From: Dyella jiangningensis
GTDB lineage: Bacteria; Pseudomonadota; Gammaproteobacteria; Xanthomonadales; Rhodanobacteraceae
Reading direction: 5' to 3'
NCBI GenBank assembly: GCA_000632805.1
Contig: CP007444.1
Location: 1,922,001-1,986,000, forward strand
Length of the DNA stretch: 64,000 nucleotides
Shown: positions 34,270 through 42,795 of the stretch, in pieces
Numbering within the stretch: position 1 is the stretch's first letter
Layout of the letters: every line of letters starts with the position of its first letter
Translations under genes and position numbers: made by a program
Notes under the pieces: model-generated
Told to the model about the DNA's origin: nothing
Databases searched by the model: none
Seen by the model: only the letters and a program-made list of their open reading frames with translations

Positions 34270-35190
34270 CTATTTGCGACCTGACCCTGCCGGCGACTTC
34301 TTTGGTGCGCGAGCGCGTGTGGACGCCTTTGCTTTCGGGGAAAGCGGACGCTTGGGTTTTGCCGCCGCCGCATAGGCTTCCGATAAAGCCTTTTCTAATC
34401 CGGCTATCTGGCCGGCTTGCCGCGCGGTCTCTTGTTCAAGGTCGCGCGACTGGGCGGCGACTAAATTGAGCTGGCCCTGCATGGCAGCGACAACATCTTT
34501 ATGAACCCGTTCCGCGCCTTCGTGCCGTTGCTGCCACTGCTTGGCTTCCTGTCGAGCACGATCGACTTCTAGGTGTGAGCGGTCTTCAGCAGCGCGAATA
34601 TAGGCCTCCTGCCGCTCACGCTCTGTCCGCAGAACGACCTGATTCTCGTCCAGCTGGGTTCGAAGCATTTGGACTTGTGCAGATAGAGCATCACACTGGT
34701 CTTGTAGACGATCGCGCTGCTGCCCCAGATCAGCGCGCAGCGCATGACTGTCCTGCAGCTGGCCGTCGAGAGTGGCGCAAGCGTGCTCGGCGAGATCCCG
34801 GGCGGCCTGCGCGTGTGCTGCATTAGTTTCAGCCGCCTGCAGTCGAGCCTCCCAGTCTTCGCGCTCTGTCGCCAGCCGGGTTTGGTCCGCCTCTAGCGAA
34901 GCCCGTGCGGTCTCGAAACGGCGCTCGATGGCGCCCTCAGCATGCTCAGTAGCAAGGCGCCATAGCTCGATCATCACCTGCCCCACCGGGCCAGGGACCT
35001 CCGGCAGGGCACTTAGCTGCCGGAGCCGCTCTCCAAGCTGGGCGCGCCAACTATCAAGCATGCGGGTGATCGTGTTGGGCGAGCCGGTACCGAGTTCGGC
35101 CCGCACTTTCTCCACGGTCGGATTCTCGCCGGCGCCCAGAATGGCGTCCGCGGCCCGATTGACCTGGTCTTGGGTAATGCCGCGTGCCAT
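34270..35190 (-). CDS. KfrA_N-domain coiled-coil protein (TnpT-like)
   Basis: 306 residues. The N-terminus (ITQDQVNRAADAILGAGENPTVEKVRAELG...SPNTITRMLDSW) is a KfrA-type HTH. Residues about 80-270 form a long coiled coil rich in Glu, Gln, Arg and Ala. The tail is basic (KPKRPLSPKAKASTRARAPKK). Tn4651-type transposons encode such a protein, TnpT, divergently from the recombinase TnpS, and it helps cointegrate resolution. The arrangement with the recombinase at 35295 fits. A plasmid KfrA is the alternative. Confidence 0.72.
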   Translation of the reverse strand: MARGITQDQVNRAADAILGAGENPTVEKVRAELGTGSPNTITRMLDSWRAQLGERLRQLSALPEVPGPVGQVMIELWRLATEHAEGAIERRFETARASLEADQTRLATEREDWEARLQAAETNAAHAQAARDLAEHACATLDGQLQDSHALRADLGQQRDRLQDQCDALSAQVQMLRTQLDENQVVLRTERERQEAYIRAAEDRSHLEVDRARQEAKQWQQRHEGAERVHKDVVAAMQGQLNLVAAQSRDLEQETARQAGQIAGLEKALSEAYAAAAKPKRPLSPKAKASTRARAPKKSPAGSGRK

Positions 35191-35236
35191 ACCCGGGTCT
35201 CCTCGATTGGCGCCCTGCCCGCTTGGATTCGTACTC

Positions 35237-35289
35237 GCGATAAGTGATGATTATCGCCAGTATGCGCCCTATTTCGTAATGTACATTAC
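35237..35289. other. Candidate resolution site between tnpT-like and tnpS-like genes
   Basis: The 104-bp intergenic region contains two perfect dyads: GCGATAA, 7 nt, TTATCGC (35237-35257) and GTAATGT/ACATTAC (35276-35289). In Tn4651 the resolution site lies between tnpS and tnpT and contains inverted repeats bound by these proteins. Confidence 0.5.
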
Positions 35290-35294
35290 ATATT

Positions 35295-36374
35295 ATGAAG
35301 CATAAGCGCACCTCTGCAGACCTCGTAGCACCCGCTTCCAGCCTGGTGCTGCCGGAACAATTGGCCCAGCAAGCGGCCGATGCGGTGCGCGAACTGCTGG
35401 CTGAGGCTGCGGCGGCCAATACCACTCGCAGTTACGCGGCTGCCCTGCGTTACTGGGCCGGCTGGCATCAGACACGCTTCGGCGTCGAGCTGACGTTGCC
35501 GGTGACCGAAGCCGTGGTGATCCAGTTCCTGGTCGATCATATTCAGCGCAAAAACAAGGCTGGCTTGGTCACCGAGCTGCCGCCGATGGCCGATCAGGCC
35601 TTGGTGGCGGCCGGCCTTAAGGCCAAGCTCGGGCCGCTGAAGCTGTCCACCGTGACTCAGCGCGTGGCGGTGCTCTCGACGGCACATAAGCTCAAACGAT
35701 TGGCTAACCCGTGCGAATTGGCCAGCGTCCGCACGCTGCTCAGCCGCGCTCGCCGCTCGGCGGTCAAACGTGGTGAACGACCGACCAAGAAGACGGCGAT
35801 TACACGCCAGGAGCTCGAGGCCATGCTGGCCACCTGCGACGACTCGCTGGAAGGTCTCCGTGATCGCGCCCTGCTCTGCTTTGGCTTCGCCAGTGGCGGG
35901 CGGCGTCGCAGTGAGATTGCGGCCGCCGATTTCCGCGACCTGCGCAAGACGGGCGATGACAGCTACATCTACCGGCTGGAGTTTTCGAAGACCCAGCAGG
36001 CGGGCGTCAAGGTGGATTCGACGCCGGACAAGCCGATCCTGGGGCGCAGCGCCGAAGCGCTGTCGGCGTGGCTGGAGGCGGCAGGGATTCGCGAGGGGGC
36101 AATCTTTCGGCGCATCTGGAAGGACCGGATCGGTCCTGCCTTGTTACCGGGCTCGGTGGCCACGATCGTCAAGCGGCGTGCCGCCCTGGCAGGACTGAAG
36201 GGGGACTTCGGCGCGCATAGCCTGCGGTCGGGATTCGTCACCGAAGCCGGCAAGCAAGGCGTGCCGTTGCCGGCAGTAATGGCTATGACGGAACATCGTT
36301 CTGTGGCGAGCGTGATAGGGTATTTTCAGGCTGGCGCTGCTGAGGACAACCCTGCGGCGCGGCTTCTGAAATGA
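35295..36374 (+). CDS. Tyrosine recombinase (TnpS-like)
   Basis: 359 residues. An N-terminal SAM-like domain (LAEAAAANTTRSYAAALRYWAGW) is followed by a catalytic domain with Arg in SGGRRRSEIAAADF, HSLRSGF as the H-x-x-R box, His in TEHRSVASVIGYF and its Tyr as nucleophile. It is divergent from the KfrA-like gene, as in TnpS/TnpT pairs of Tn4651-type elements. No tnpA lies next to it; the nearest, at 17544, has its own recombinase. It may mobilise or resolve the island that follows. Confidence 0.8.
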   Translation: MKHKRTSADLVAPASSLVLPEQLAQQAADAVRELLAEAAAANTTRSYAAALRYWAGWHQTRFGVELTLPVTEAVVIQFLVDHIQRKNKAGLVTELPPMADQALVAAGLKAKLGPLKLSTVTQRVAVLSTAHKLKRLANPCELASVRTLLSRARRSAVKRGERPTKKTAITRQELEAMLATCDDSLEGLRDRALLCFGFASGGRRRSEIAAADFRDLRKTGDDSYIYRLEFSKTQQAGVKVDSTPDKPILGRSAEALSAWLEAAGIREGAIFRRIWKDRIGPALLPGSVATIVKRRAALAGLKGDFGAHSLRSGFVTEAGKQGVPLPAVMAMTEHRSVASVIGYFQAGAAEDNPAARLLK

Positions 36375-36572
36375 AGGGCATTAACTTTGATGGTCTCGGG
36401 AATTAGCGATCCTAGGCGGCGCTTGGATCCCCCCCGAGTCCGCACAGGTTCAAGTCAATCCTAGGGGCGTCATGCTGGGTTCCGGCTCAGGTAATGGGAC
36501 ATGGCTCAGCAATAATGACCCAGCAACGCTGTCGAGCACAAAGTCGAGAGCTCAACCAGGAGAGGAATACTG

Positions 36573-37127
36573 ATGGACGCCTTGCTCGAAGACCAGATCC
36601 GAGAGTGTTTGGGTCGCGTGGTATACACCCACAAGACGCACGAAAAGATGGCCGACCTGTGCGCCGGCACATTGCGCCGCTTCAAAATTGCCCAGATCGT
36701 GCTGTCTGCACTGGCCACTTGTGGCGTGGTGTCTTTGTTCCTGACTGATGAGGTCCTCGCCAAGATCCTCACGGCGCTCCTTTCGTTCACTAACTTGGTG
36801 GTCGCCGGTTACATGAAGGGGTTCGATCCTGGTGGCACCGCTCAGAAGCATCGTGACGCCGCTGCGCTGCTCTGGAGCGTGCGTGAGTCCTATCAATCAC
36901 TTCTGACTGATTTCGTTCGAGGAGCACTTACAGCCAGCGAGGCGGCGAGCCGTCGCGATGAGTTGCAGGTTGCCGTGGCCCGGATTTATCAGGGCGCCCC
37001 CCACACCAGCAACAAGGCTTATAAGACAGCACAGCACGCACTCAAAGAGTTACAGGACTACACTTTTTCCGACGAGGAGCTTGATAAGTTTCTTCCCGCG
37101 TCACTGAAAAAGAGTGGTCGTGTATGA
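36573..37127 (+). CDS. SLATT-domain 2TM effector protein
   Basis: 184 residues; the ATG follows GGAGAGGAATACTG. Two adjacent transmembrane helices (about 38-57, AQIVLSALATCGVVSLFLTD; and 62-81, LAKILTALLSFTNLVVAGYM) are followed by a helical cytoplasmic part with conserved-looking polar residues (KHRDAAALLWSVRESYQ). This layout is the SLATT family, predicted pore-forming effectors of nucleotide-dependent conflict systems. It overlaps the CD-NTase gene by 4 bp, which supports activation by the nucleotide that enzyme makes, leading to membrane damage and abortive infection. Confidence 0.8.
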   Translation: MDALLEDQIRECLGRVVYTHKTHEKMADLCAGTLRRFKIAQIVLSALATCGVVSLFLTDEVLAKILTALLSFTNLVVAGYMKGFDPGGTAQKHRDAAALLWSVRESYQSLLTDFVRGALTASEAASRRDELQVAVARIYQGAPHTSNKAYKTAQHALKELQDYTFSDEELDKFLPASLKKSGRV

Positions 37128-38659
37128 CGGTGCAGCTGGTAAACCATCGACATAGTTCATGGATGCAGCAGCTGGCCGAAGGCTTAGATCTTCCCACCTC
37201 TCGCTACGAAGCGGCCGATAGGAGCTATCGGTCCGTCAGCGCATGGCTTGAGCGTGACGCATCCGAATTTGCCGAATGCCATGTGCAGGTTTACACCCAG
37301 GGATCCTTCCGTCTCGGAACCGCTATCGCGCCAATCCAAGTAGATGCGGATTATGACCTGGATATCGTTTGCGAGTTTGATTGGTCCAAGCACCAACGGA
37401 CCCAAGCGGAGTTGCACGCATCTCTAGGTCGAGAGCTGATCGCCTATGCGCGTCGACACAATATGCAGGCACCCTCACCTTGGAATCGCTGCTGGACCAT
37501 CAACTATGCAGATGGTGCGCGGTTCCACATGGACGTTCTACCCTGCGTTCCCGACGGTCAGCGTCAGCGCTATTTGCGCGAGGTGGCATCGGTGACGTTG
37601 GACTACGTAGACAAGTCGGTATCGATCACGGACAAAGAGCATCCGCATTTTCAGACGATCTCGCCGGATTGGCCGGTAAGCAATCCTAACGGGTACGCGG
37701 ATTGGTTCCACGACCAGATGCGACCGGTCTTTGATGCGCGCCGCTTGCAGATGATGCTAGTGGAAGCTAAGGCCGACGTCGCGGATATCCCGGCGTTTAG
37801 GGTTCGCACACCCCTGCAGTTGGCCATCCAGATCTTAAAGCGACACCGTGATCTACGTTTTTTGGACCAGGACACTTCCTTTCGACCCACCTCAGTGGTG
37901 CTGACCACTTTGGCTGCTCTTGCTTATCGACAGGAGGCCACAGTGCTGGAGGCTGTAGCGGGGATCATTCAGCGCATGGACGCGTTCATAGAATCGCGCG
38001 GAGATATTTCTTGGATTCCGAACCCGGCTGATCCGCGCGAGAATCTTGCAGAGGCATGGAGTGCCGATGTGCGGTATCGGGAAGCCTTCCAGCAATGGCT
38101 GGAAGACGTCCGTTCCGACGTACGCCTGGCCTTGGAAAGCGGCTCGCAGGAGGAATTCATTGATGCCTGGTCTCCCCGACTAGGGCGCGACCTCGTGGAG
38201 GCAGCGGTCGGGCAGTCGCAAGCCGGCTCCCTCATCACTCGAGCCTTCAGCAACACGATACGCAAGCTACGCGATGCACCGCATCGAGCTCCGGTTTCTT
38301 GGCCGCTGGCTCAATCCGGGAGTGTTGCCATCGAGCGTGCGCAGTTCATTCGCAACGGATTTCGACCTCAGCAACTCAACAATGAGGGCCACGTCCCGGC
38401 GGGCTCCCAATTGGTGTTCACGGCCGGCACAAATGTGCCACCCCCTTATGAGGTCTATTGGCAAATCATCAATACCGGTGTTGAGGCCATCCGTGCTCGC
38501 GATTTACGCGGACGATTTGAGAATGCCAAGGCATCACACGGACACTTAGTTCGCCGCGAGACAGCCGTTTATCGAGGAATTCATAGCGTGGAATGCTTCA
38601 TCGTCAAGCAGGGGTACTGCGTTGCGCGCTCAGGGCTGTTCGTTGTCAATATTGACTGA
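37124..38659 (+). CDS. CD-NTase (SMODS) with AGS-C-like sensor tail
   Basis: 511 residues. The nucleotidyltransferase core has the GS motif (QGSFRLGTAI) with DADYDLDIV supplying the metal-binding Asp pair, and a third Asp in RFHMDVLPCVP. An OAS1/PAP-like helical domain follows (LQLAIQILKRHRDLRF). The last 110 residues (VPAGSQLVFTAGTNVPPPYEVYWQIINTG onward) resemble the AGS-C sensor domain known from SMODS proteins. It would make a cyclic oligonucleotide on infection. Coupled to the upstream SLATT gene. Confidence 0.85.
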   Translation: MTVQLVNHRHSSWMQQLAEGLDLPTSRYEAADRSYRSVSAWLERDASEFAECHVQVYTQGSFRLGTAIAPIQVDADYDLDIVCEFDWSKHQRTQAELHASLGRELIAYARRHNMQAPSPWNRCWTINYADGARFHMDVLPCVPDGQRQRYLREVASVTLDYVDKSVSITDKEHPHFQTISPDWPVSNPNGYADWFHDQMRPVFDARRLQMMLVEAKADVADIPAFRVRTPLQLAIQILKRHRDLRFLDQDTSFRPTSVVLTTLAALAYRQEATVLEAVAGIIQRMDAFIESRGDISWIPNPADPRENLAEAWSADVRYREAFQQWLEDVRSDVRLALESGSQEEFIDAWSPRLGRDLVEAAVGQSQAGSLITRAFSNTIRKLRDAPHRAPVSWPLAQSGSVAIERAQFIRNGFRPQQLNNEGHVPAGSQLVFTAGTNVPPPYEVYWQIINTGVEAIRARDLRGRFENAKASHGHLVRRETAVYRGIHSVECFIVKQGYCVARSGLFVVNID

Positions 38660-38684
38660 TCGATGATTTAGGGGGGGGCATGCC

Positions 38685-39566
38685 GTGAGCGTCGCCATTT
38701 GGTTCCAAACATTCTGCGCGGCCCTTCAAGTTGATGCCGTGACGACAATAACGCAACGCTATGGGGCTATCACCACACGCCTTAATACCGACTTTTGGGT
38801 GACCACCTCAAGTACCGCCCATAGTCTTTATGCCGGATCTTATGGCCGCAACACGGCGATAAGAGGCTTCAGTGATCTGGACATGGTGTTCCAGCTGCCG
38901 CAGAGCTTGTACGCAAGATACGACGGCTACATGAGCAACGGTCAGTCCGCGCTAATACAAGCTGTAAAGACGTCAATTGAAAGCACTTACTCGCGCACCT
39001 CCGTTCGAGGCGATGGGCAAGTGATCCAAGTCCCGTTCACCGACGGCCTCACCTTTGAGGTGGTGCCTGGGTTCCAAAATCAGGATGGTAGCTACACTTA
39101 TCCCGATGCCAATGATGGCGGACGATGGCGACAGACCGATCCGCGCGCGGAGATCTCCGCCTTCCGAACTCGCAACACTGCAGTTAATGGAAACCTGGTT
39201 CCATTGGGTCGCATGATGCGACAGTGGAAGGGAGAGTGGTCAGTCCCTATCAGCGGGTTGCTCATCGATACCCTTGCTTATCAGTTCATCGAGAACTACG
39301 AGCATAGGGGTAAATCGTATTACTACTATGACTTCCTGTGTCGAGACTTCTTCAAGTTCATGTCTGAAAGGAGCCGGACCCAGAACTACTGGCGAGCCCC
39401 GGGCAGTGGCCATCAGGTCTTCGGCGGCGAATTATTCCAGTACAAGGCGTTGCGTTGCTACAACCTTGCGTTAGAGGCGATCGGACACGAGCTGGCTACT
39501 CCAAAAAGAGAGTACTCCGCCAAGCGTAAGTGGCGTGAGATCTTTGGTTCGCGCTTTCCGGACTAG
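38685..39566 (+). CDS. Second CD-NTase (SMODS nucleotidyltransferase), no sensor tail
   Basis: 293 residues from a GTG preceded by an eight-G run. An ATG five bases earlier meets a stop at once. Motifs are AGSYGRNTAIRGFSDLDMVFQL (GS and D-x-D). The third acidic position appears to be Glu, in LTFEVVPGF. The C-terminal part is helical (LLIDTLAYQFIENY, DFFKFMSERS). It lacks the AGS-C tail and belongs to a different subgroup from the first enzyme. It is 25 bp downstream of the first CD-NTase and upstream of the second SLATT gene. Confidence 0.82.
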   Translation: MSVAIWFQTFCAALQVDAVTTITQRYGAITTRLNTDFWVTTSSTAHSLYAGSYGRNTAIRGFSDLDMVFQLPQSLYARYDGYMSNGQSALIQAVKTSIESTYSRTSVRGDGQVIQVPFTDGLTFEVVPGFQNQDGSYTYPDANDGGRWRQTDPRAEISAFRTRNTAVNGNLVPLGRMMRQWKGEWSVPISGLLIDTLAYQFIENYEHRGKSYYYYDFLCRDFFKFMSERSRTQNYWRAPGSGHQVFGGELFQYKALRCYNLALEAIGHELATPKREYSAKRKWREIFGSRFPD

Positions 39567-39676
39567 CCTCAAGTGGTAGCGCCGCAGAGATTGCCCTTTC
39601 CCATCATCACCGCTGATGAAATGCCCTTGACCGTGCAGAGACTCAATCCGCCAGGAATGAGCTTTAAGGAGGATTT

Positions 39677-40291
39677 GTGAATCGCGATCAATTACTCAAA
39701 GAACTTGCAGTCACCGGCTACAACGTCCTGTACGCCGCCAAGAAGCACTTTGCGACCTATGACATCGTTGAGAAAGCTCCAGGCTGGATCACGATTGCAA
39801 CGCTCGGCATCGGAATTTTTGCATTGGTTATCCCGGGACTTACCAATGAAAAGCTCGCGGCCGCTGTCTTGGTCGTAGGCATCGCCTCCATCTATTTCAA
39901 CCAGTTCCAGCAACAAAGCGAGAAGTATGCAAAGGCCGGTGGTGAGTTGATACGGCAGTTCAACGAACTCCGAGGTATCTATAGCCATGCGCAGTCACGT
40001 GCTGCCGACTCCAGTGTCGACGACTTGGAAGCGCAGTACAAAGGTGTTCTTGCGCAATCAGAACAAGTATGGCTTCACAAGCACATCTTTCTGAGTGACT
40101 GGTATGCGCATTACAAGATCTTCTGGCAAGCCCAGATTAGCTGGCTAGACGAGCAGCTTCATTTCAGATTCTGGCGCGACAAGGTGCCACTGACGCTTAG
40201 CATGACGCTCGTGCTTACATGTTTGGCCGCTGGCTATTGGGCAGTCTTGGAAGTTATAAAACTGGTTGGATCGCTCGGATCCGCAGGTTAA
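39677..40291 (+). CDS. Second SLATT-type membrane effector
   Basis: 204 residues; a GTG start with AAGGAGG 6 bases upstream. TM1 (about 35-55, GWITIATLGIGIFALVIPGL) and TM2 (about 60-76, AAAVLVVGIASIYFNQF) form the paired helices. A long helical cytoplasmic part (77-160) is followed by an extra C-terminal membrane helix (about 170-195). It lies 110 bp after the second CD-NTase, suggesting a cognate effector in the order enzyme then effector. Confidence 0.72.
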   Translation: MNRDQLLKELAVTGYNVLYAAKKHFATYDIVEKAPGWITIATLGIGIFALVIPGLTNEKLAAAVLVVGIASIYFNQFQQQSEKYAKAGGELIRQFNELRGIYSHAQSRAADSSVDDLEAQYKGVLAQSEQVWLHKHIFLSDWYAHYKIFWQAQISWLDEQLHFRFWRDKVPLTLSMTLVLTCLAAGYWAVLEVIKLVGSLGSAG

Positions 40292-40549
40292 TGCCAGGTA
40301 GAGCTCGGCCAGCCCAATGCAAACATGCCGAGGACGTCTTCCTGCTCGGAACCGAATGCTTCTTATCTCACGATAACGGGCTGGACGGTTGCTCTCGGGC
40401 AAAGCCAGCCATTGAGAGGTGCGCCTGGGCACCAATTCCGTCGTTTGATCAGATCGGCACTGTGGTTCTAAGCGCATCCTCTTACTCAATCGTAGCAGCG
40501 GGCGTACCAGGTCACTACATATCTAACGCCCCCACTGACGGTCTGTTCA

Positions 40550-41572
40550 ATGTCCAGCAAAGTCTCTCTCGAAGAACTCGAAACCATTAGCCAGGTGGAT
40601 CTTGCTGCCGTTCAAAGGGGAAAGATGGTGTGCACCAGCACCTTTTACACAGAGGGGCAATGGCATCTTTGGCTCCCCAACGGGGACCGGCTTTTTCCCA
40701 TAAAGTTGATTGATCTGAGTGAGGGCGTCTACTTCGGAACCTCTGCTGCTGCCCCCCACGACCTTCGCCTCAACGCGCTCAATGTGATCGCACAACAGGC
40801 ATGCATTGCGGGGACTGAGCGCCCTTTCATGGGCATTTGGGATGATCTTTACAATATCGCGGCTTCCGTAGCGAAGCTTGACTTGGTGACGTCGCATCAC
40901 GGCGAGATCCGCAGTCAACTGAGCCGCATGGTGGTGACAGAGGTGGAATACCTGGCGATCCAGTGTCGGAGCATCTTCGACTATCTCCAAAAAATTCTGA
41001 AAACTCTTTGGTCTGCGGTCGGATTCAACGATGGCCTCTCCCCGCCACAAACGCTACCCGATAGCTTCCGGGATATGGTGATGGGTAACGACGGAAAGCT
41101 GCGTACCGCGCCTGAAATCGAGGATAGATACAAAATCCTTAGTCCTCTCGCCATCGCGTATGCCAAGCACGCGCGCTTCTTTGCGGATCTTAGAGCGATG
41201 CGAGACGCCATCGTCCACAAGGGCGCCAAAACGCCCACGATTTTTGCGACAGAGAAAGGTGCATATATTGAGTCAACGTTGTGGCCCTTTTGCACCATGA
41301 CAACCTGGCGTGCTGATGAGTTTTCACCCAACAACCTTGTGCCTTTAAAGCCGGCGCTCGGTGCAATGGTGTATCGCACCTTGCTCGCCGCGGAAGAACT
41401 GATCACCACGCTTTCATTCTTGGTGAATCTCGGCCCTCCTATCTGTCCCAATCATGTTCTCTTTCTTCGCGCTTCTTCGGGACTTATGTTGGCTGACCTC
41501 ATGGTGGACGCTGACCAACGTTATGTCCCGACCACCGATGAGGAGCTGTTCTCGGCCATGCTGGCCAGATAG
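40550..41572 (+). CDS. Unrecognised protein with RX4H (HEPN-like) motif
   Basis: 340 residues, no family assigned. The central to C-terminal part is helical (EVEYLAIQCRSIFDYLQKILKTLW; AIAYAKHARFFADLRAMRDAIVHKG). R218-D-A-I-V-H223 fits the RX4-6H catalytic motif of HEPN ribonucleases, in the expected helix end. It follows the second SLATT gene by 258 bp on the same strand. It may be an additional RNase effector or regulator of the island, or an independent gene. The start ATG has only a weak ribosome-binding site. Confidence 0.6.
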   Translation: MSSKVSLEELETISQVDLAAVQRGKMVCTSTFYTEGQWHLWLPNGDRLFPIKLIDLSEGVYFGTSAAAPHDLRLNALNVIAQQACIAGTERPFMGIWDDLYNIAASVAKLDLVTSHHGEIRSQLSRMVVTEVEYLAIQCRSIFDYLQKILKTLWSAVGFNDGLSPPQTLPDSFRDMVMGNDGKLRTAPEIEDRYKILSPLAIAYAKHARFFADLRAMRDAIVHKGAKTPTIFATEKGAYIESTLWPFCTMTTWRADEFSPNNLVPLKPALGAMVYRTLLAAEELITTLSFLVNLGPPICPNHVLFLRASSGLMLADLMVDADQRYVPTTDEELFSAMLAR

Positions 41573-41964
41573 GACAAGGGACTACCTCTGCTCCGGACTT
41601 GCTCTGAGAAACCGCCGCTGTCGTGACTTTTTTGGATCTCTAAGTGAACATCCGCGACGTCAGGCTTATGCTGCCGGGAAATCAGGCGCCACGGAGGTGC
41701 CGTGGCAATGCAGAGTCAGACCACGACCCTGATCAACAGCCCCTACCCGCGATAACACGGGCTAATCGCCCTGCCCCGGTGTCTGCTATACGTGTGCAGT
41801 CGTCACGGACGCCAGTGCACAGGGGCTTTGCAACGGGGAGGGGCCATATACGGACACTTTCCACCCACGATATTACCGTCCGGCTGCTAGAAGACCTTGC
41901 TTCCAATTGGAACCCCCTTCTTCCTCAGGTCGAGCCAGTTGATGGCTAGCTTGTAACAGCTTGA
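41573..41964. other. No gene seen between the defence island and the SDR gene
   Basis: No open frame with convincing start and composition. There is a G-rich stretch (41834-41845) and an A/T-mixed region up to the SDR stop. It may hold the right boundary of the island, but no inverted repeat or att site was recognised. Confidence 0.4.
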
Positions 41965-42687
41965 TCAGAACGGTAGCTTGCCGATCGAGGCACCGCCATC
42001 GACGTAAAGCGTCTGCCCCGTAATGAAGCTCGCCTCCTCCGACAGGAAAAAGGCGATCGCCGCTGCCAGCTCTTCCGGCTTGCCAAAGCGGTTCATGGGA
42101 ACCGAGGCAAGGTATCGCTTTTCACCGTCGCTGCCCGGCAGATTGTTCTCGCGAAACAGGACAGTCTCGGTTGGACCGGGCGCAACGGCATTGACGGTGA
42201 TGCCGGTGCGAGCCAGCTCCAGTCCCCACGAGCGGGTAAAGCTCACCATGGCGCTCTTGGCGGCTGCGTAGGCAGTACGCTCAATCATGCCCAGGATCGT
42301 CAGGCTGGATATATTGACGATACGGCCCCAACCGCGCGCTCGCATGCCCGGCAGCAGCGCCTGCACGGCCTGCACGGCTGGGTGAAGATTGAGTGCGAAC
42401 GTGGCGTCGAGGTCGTCGATATCGACTTCGCCGATACGGTGCGGGCGAACCATTGCAACATTGTTGACGACACCGTCGAAGGCATAGCGCGAGCTCAAAT
42501 CGTGCAGGGTGCGCTCGGTGGCCTGGCGGTCGGCAAGGTCCGAGGCGACGAGTTCGCCGGGAAAGCTGGCATCGCCACCTTGCCGCGCGATTCCAACGAC
42601 ACGGTGGCCGTCGCGAGCCAGCCGCTCGGACAAAGCGCGACCAATACCTTTACTGGCGCCAGTGATGAGGAACGTACGAGAAGACAT
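41965..42687 (-). CDS. Short-chain dehydrogenase/reductase
   Basis: 240 residues from MSSRTFLITG. It has the classical SDR cofactor motif TGASKGIG (residues 10-17), NNVA, and a catalytic Ser in NISSLT with YAAAK; the C-terminus ends GQTLYVDGGASIG. NAD(P)-dependent oxidoreductase of unknown substrate. It lies 108 bp downstream of the HD gene in the same direction and may belong to the same transcript. Confidence 0.9.
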   Translation of the reverse strand: MSSRTFLITGASKGIGRALSERLARDGHRVVGIARQGGDASFPGELVASDLADRQATERTLHDLSSRYAFDGVVNNVAMVRPHRIGEVDIDDLDATFALNLHPAVQAVQALLPGMRARGWGRIVNISSLTILGMIERTAYAAAKSAMVSFTRSWGLELARTGITVNAVAPGPTETVLFRENNLPGSDGEKRYLASVPMNRFGKPEELAAAIAFFLSEEASFITGQTLYVDGGASIGKLPF

Positions 42688-42795
42688 AGATATTTCCAGC
42701 GGGAGGCACCTTGCCCAACACTGCCACATCAAGCACGAGCCGGGGCATCGGCCATGGGCGACGAATTCGGTGCGTTGTAAAGACCGACGGGCGCG

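Noticed and set aside
35271..35300. Possible third dif-like site
   Set aside because: ATTTCGTAATGTACATTAC resembles dif only in its first bases; arms and spacer do not align with XerC/XerD consensus. Better explained as part of the recombinase pair's own site.
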